Notes under the pieces: model-generated | Databases searched by the model: none | Told to the model about the DNA's origin: nothing | What the model saw: only the letters and a program-made list of their open reading frames with translations | In this document: positions 7,019-7,030 of the stretch, one piece after another | Layout of the letters: each line of letters begins with the position of its first letter | How positions within the stretch are numbered: the stretch's first letter is position 1 | Position numbers and translations under genes: made by a program | Assembly: GCA_009845505.1 (NCBI GenBank) | Contig: VXZL01000383.1 | Span: 1-7,030, forward strand | Length of the DNA: 7,030 nt | Direction: 5' to 3' | Origin: Candidatus Poribacteria bacterium | Lineage (GTDB): Bacteria; Poribacteria; WGA-4E; WGA-3G

Positions 7019-7021
7019 AAA
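6976..7021 (+). repeat. Inverted repeat across the transposase stop codon
   Basis: TTTTCAAG (6976-6983) pairs with CTTGAAAA (7014-7021), and CTGCC (6995-6999) with GGCAG (7009-7013). The right arm is continuous (13 bases) while the left arm has an 11-nt bulge. An alternative inner pairing is CCCTG (6993-6997) with CAGGG (7006-7010). The TGA stop (7016-7018) lies in the stem. No T-run follows, so it is not a standard intrinsic terminator; it may limit read-through or be part of the IS end. Confidence 0.4.
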
Positions 7022-7030
7022 TCATTATAG

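Larger units (their letters stand above)
5640..7030 (+). mobile_element. IS4-superfamily insertion sequence, right end not in window
   Basis: One intact DDE transposase gene with a short leader and a repeat at the probable left end. The last 12 bases of the window after the transposase stop do not contain an inverted copy of the left repeat, so the right terminus is either beyond position 7030 or poorly conserved. No target-site duplication can be tested. An alternative left boundary is the other repeat copy at 5527. Confidence 0.7.

Noticed and set aside
1..7030. CRISPR array, tRNA or rRNA genes
   Set aside because: No regularly spaced repeats and no cloverleaf or rRNA-like sequence seen on either strand.

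Overview
The window looks like a chromosomal accessory region of a Gram-negative-type bacterium. Two heptosyltransferase-like (GT9) genes point to a lipopolysaccharide-like or other surface glycan. Nothing in the DNA fixes the taxon. The mix of GT9 genes, a methyltransferase-HNH fusion and an IS4-type element resembles what is seen in uncultured lineages such as Candidatus Poribacteria, but that is only an impression.

Layout. (1) Positions 3-707, plus strand: the 3' part of a YgjP-like zinc metallopeptidase, whose reading frame runs off the left edge. (2) Positions 777-4078, plus strand: three tightly packed glycosyltransferase genes in the order GT9, GT1 (sterol/macrolide glucosyltransferase type), GT9. 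The first two overlap by ATGA and the third follows after 24 nt, so they probably form one operon that builds a glycolipid or surface glycan. (3) Positions 4088-5473, minus strand, converging on the operon with only 9 nt between stop codons: a beta-class DNA adenine methyltransferase with an HNH nuclease domain fused to its C-terminus. (4) Positions 5474-5740: a non-coding stretch holding two direct copies of a 21-bp repeat (20 of 21 identical) and a long inverted repeat around the start of the next gene. (5) Positions 5741-7018, plus strand: an intact DDE (IS4-superfamily) transposase. The right end of the element probably lies just outside the window.

The points most worth a second look are the methyltransferase-HNH fusion, which could be a one-protein restriction-modification or homing-type enzyme, and the long hairpin that would bury the transposase ribosome-binding site. 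The hairpin resembles, in principle, the translational shut-off of read-through transcripts known from IS10 and IS50. The duplicated repeat suggests nested or tandem IS insertion upstream of the methyltransferase.
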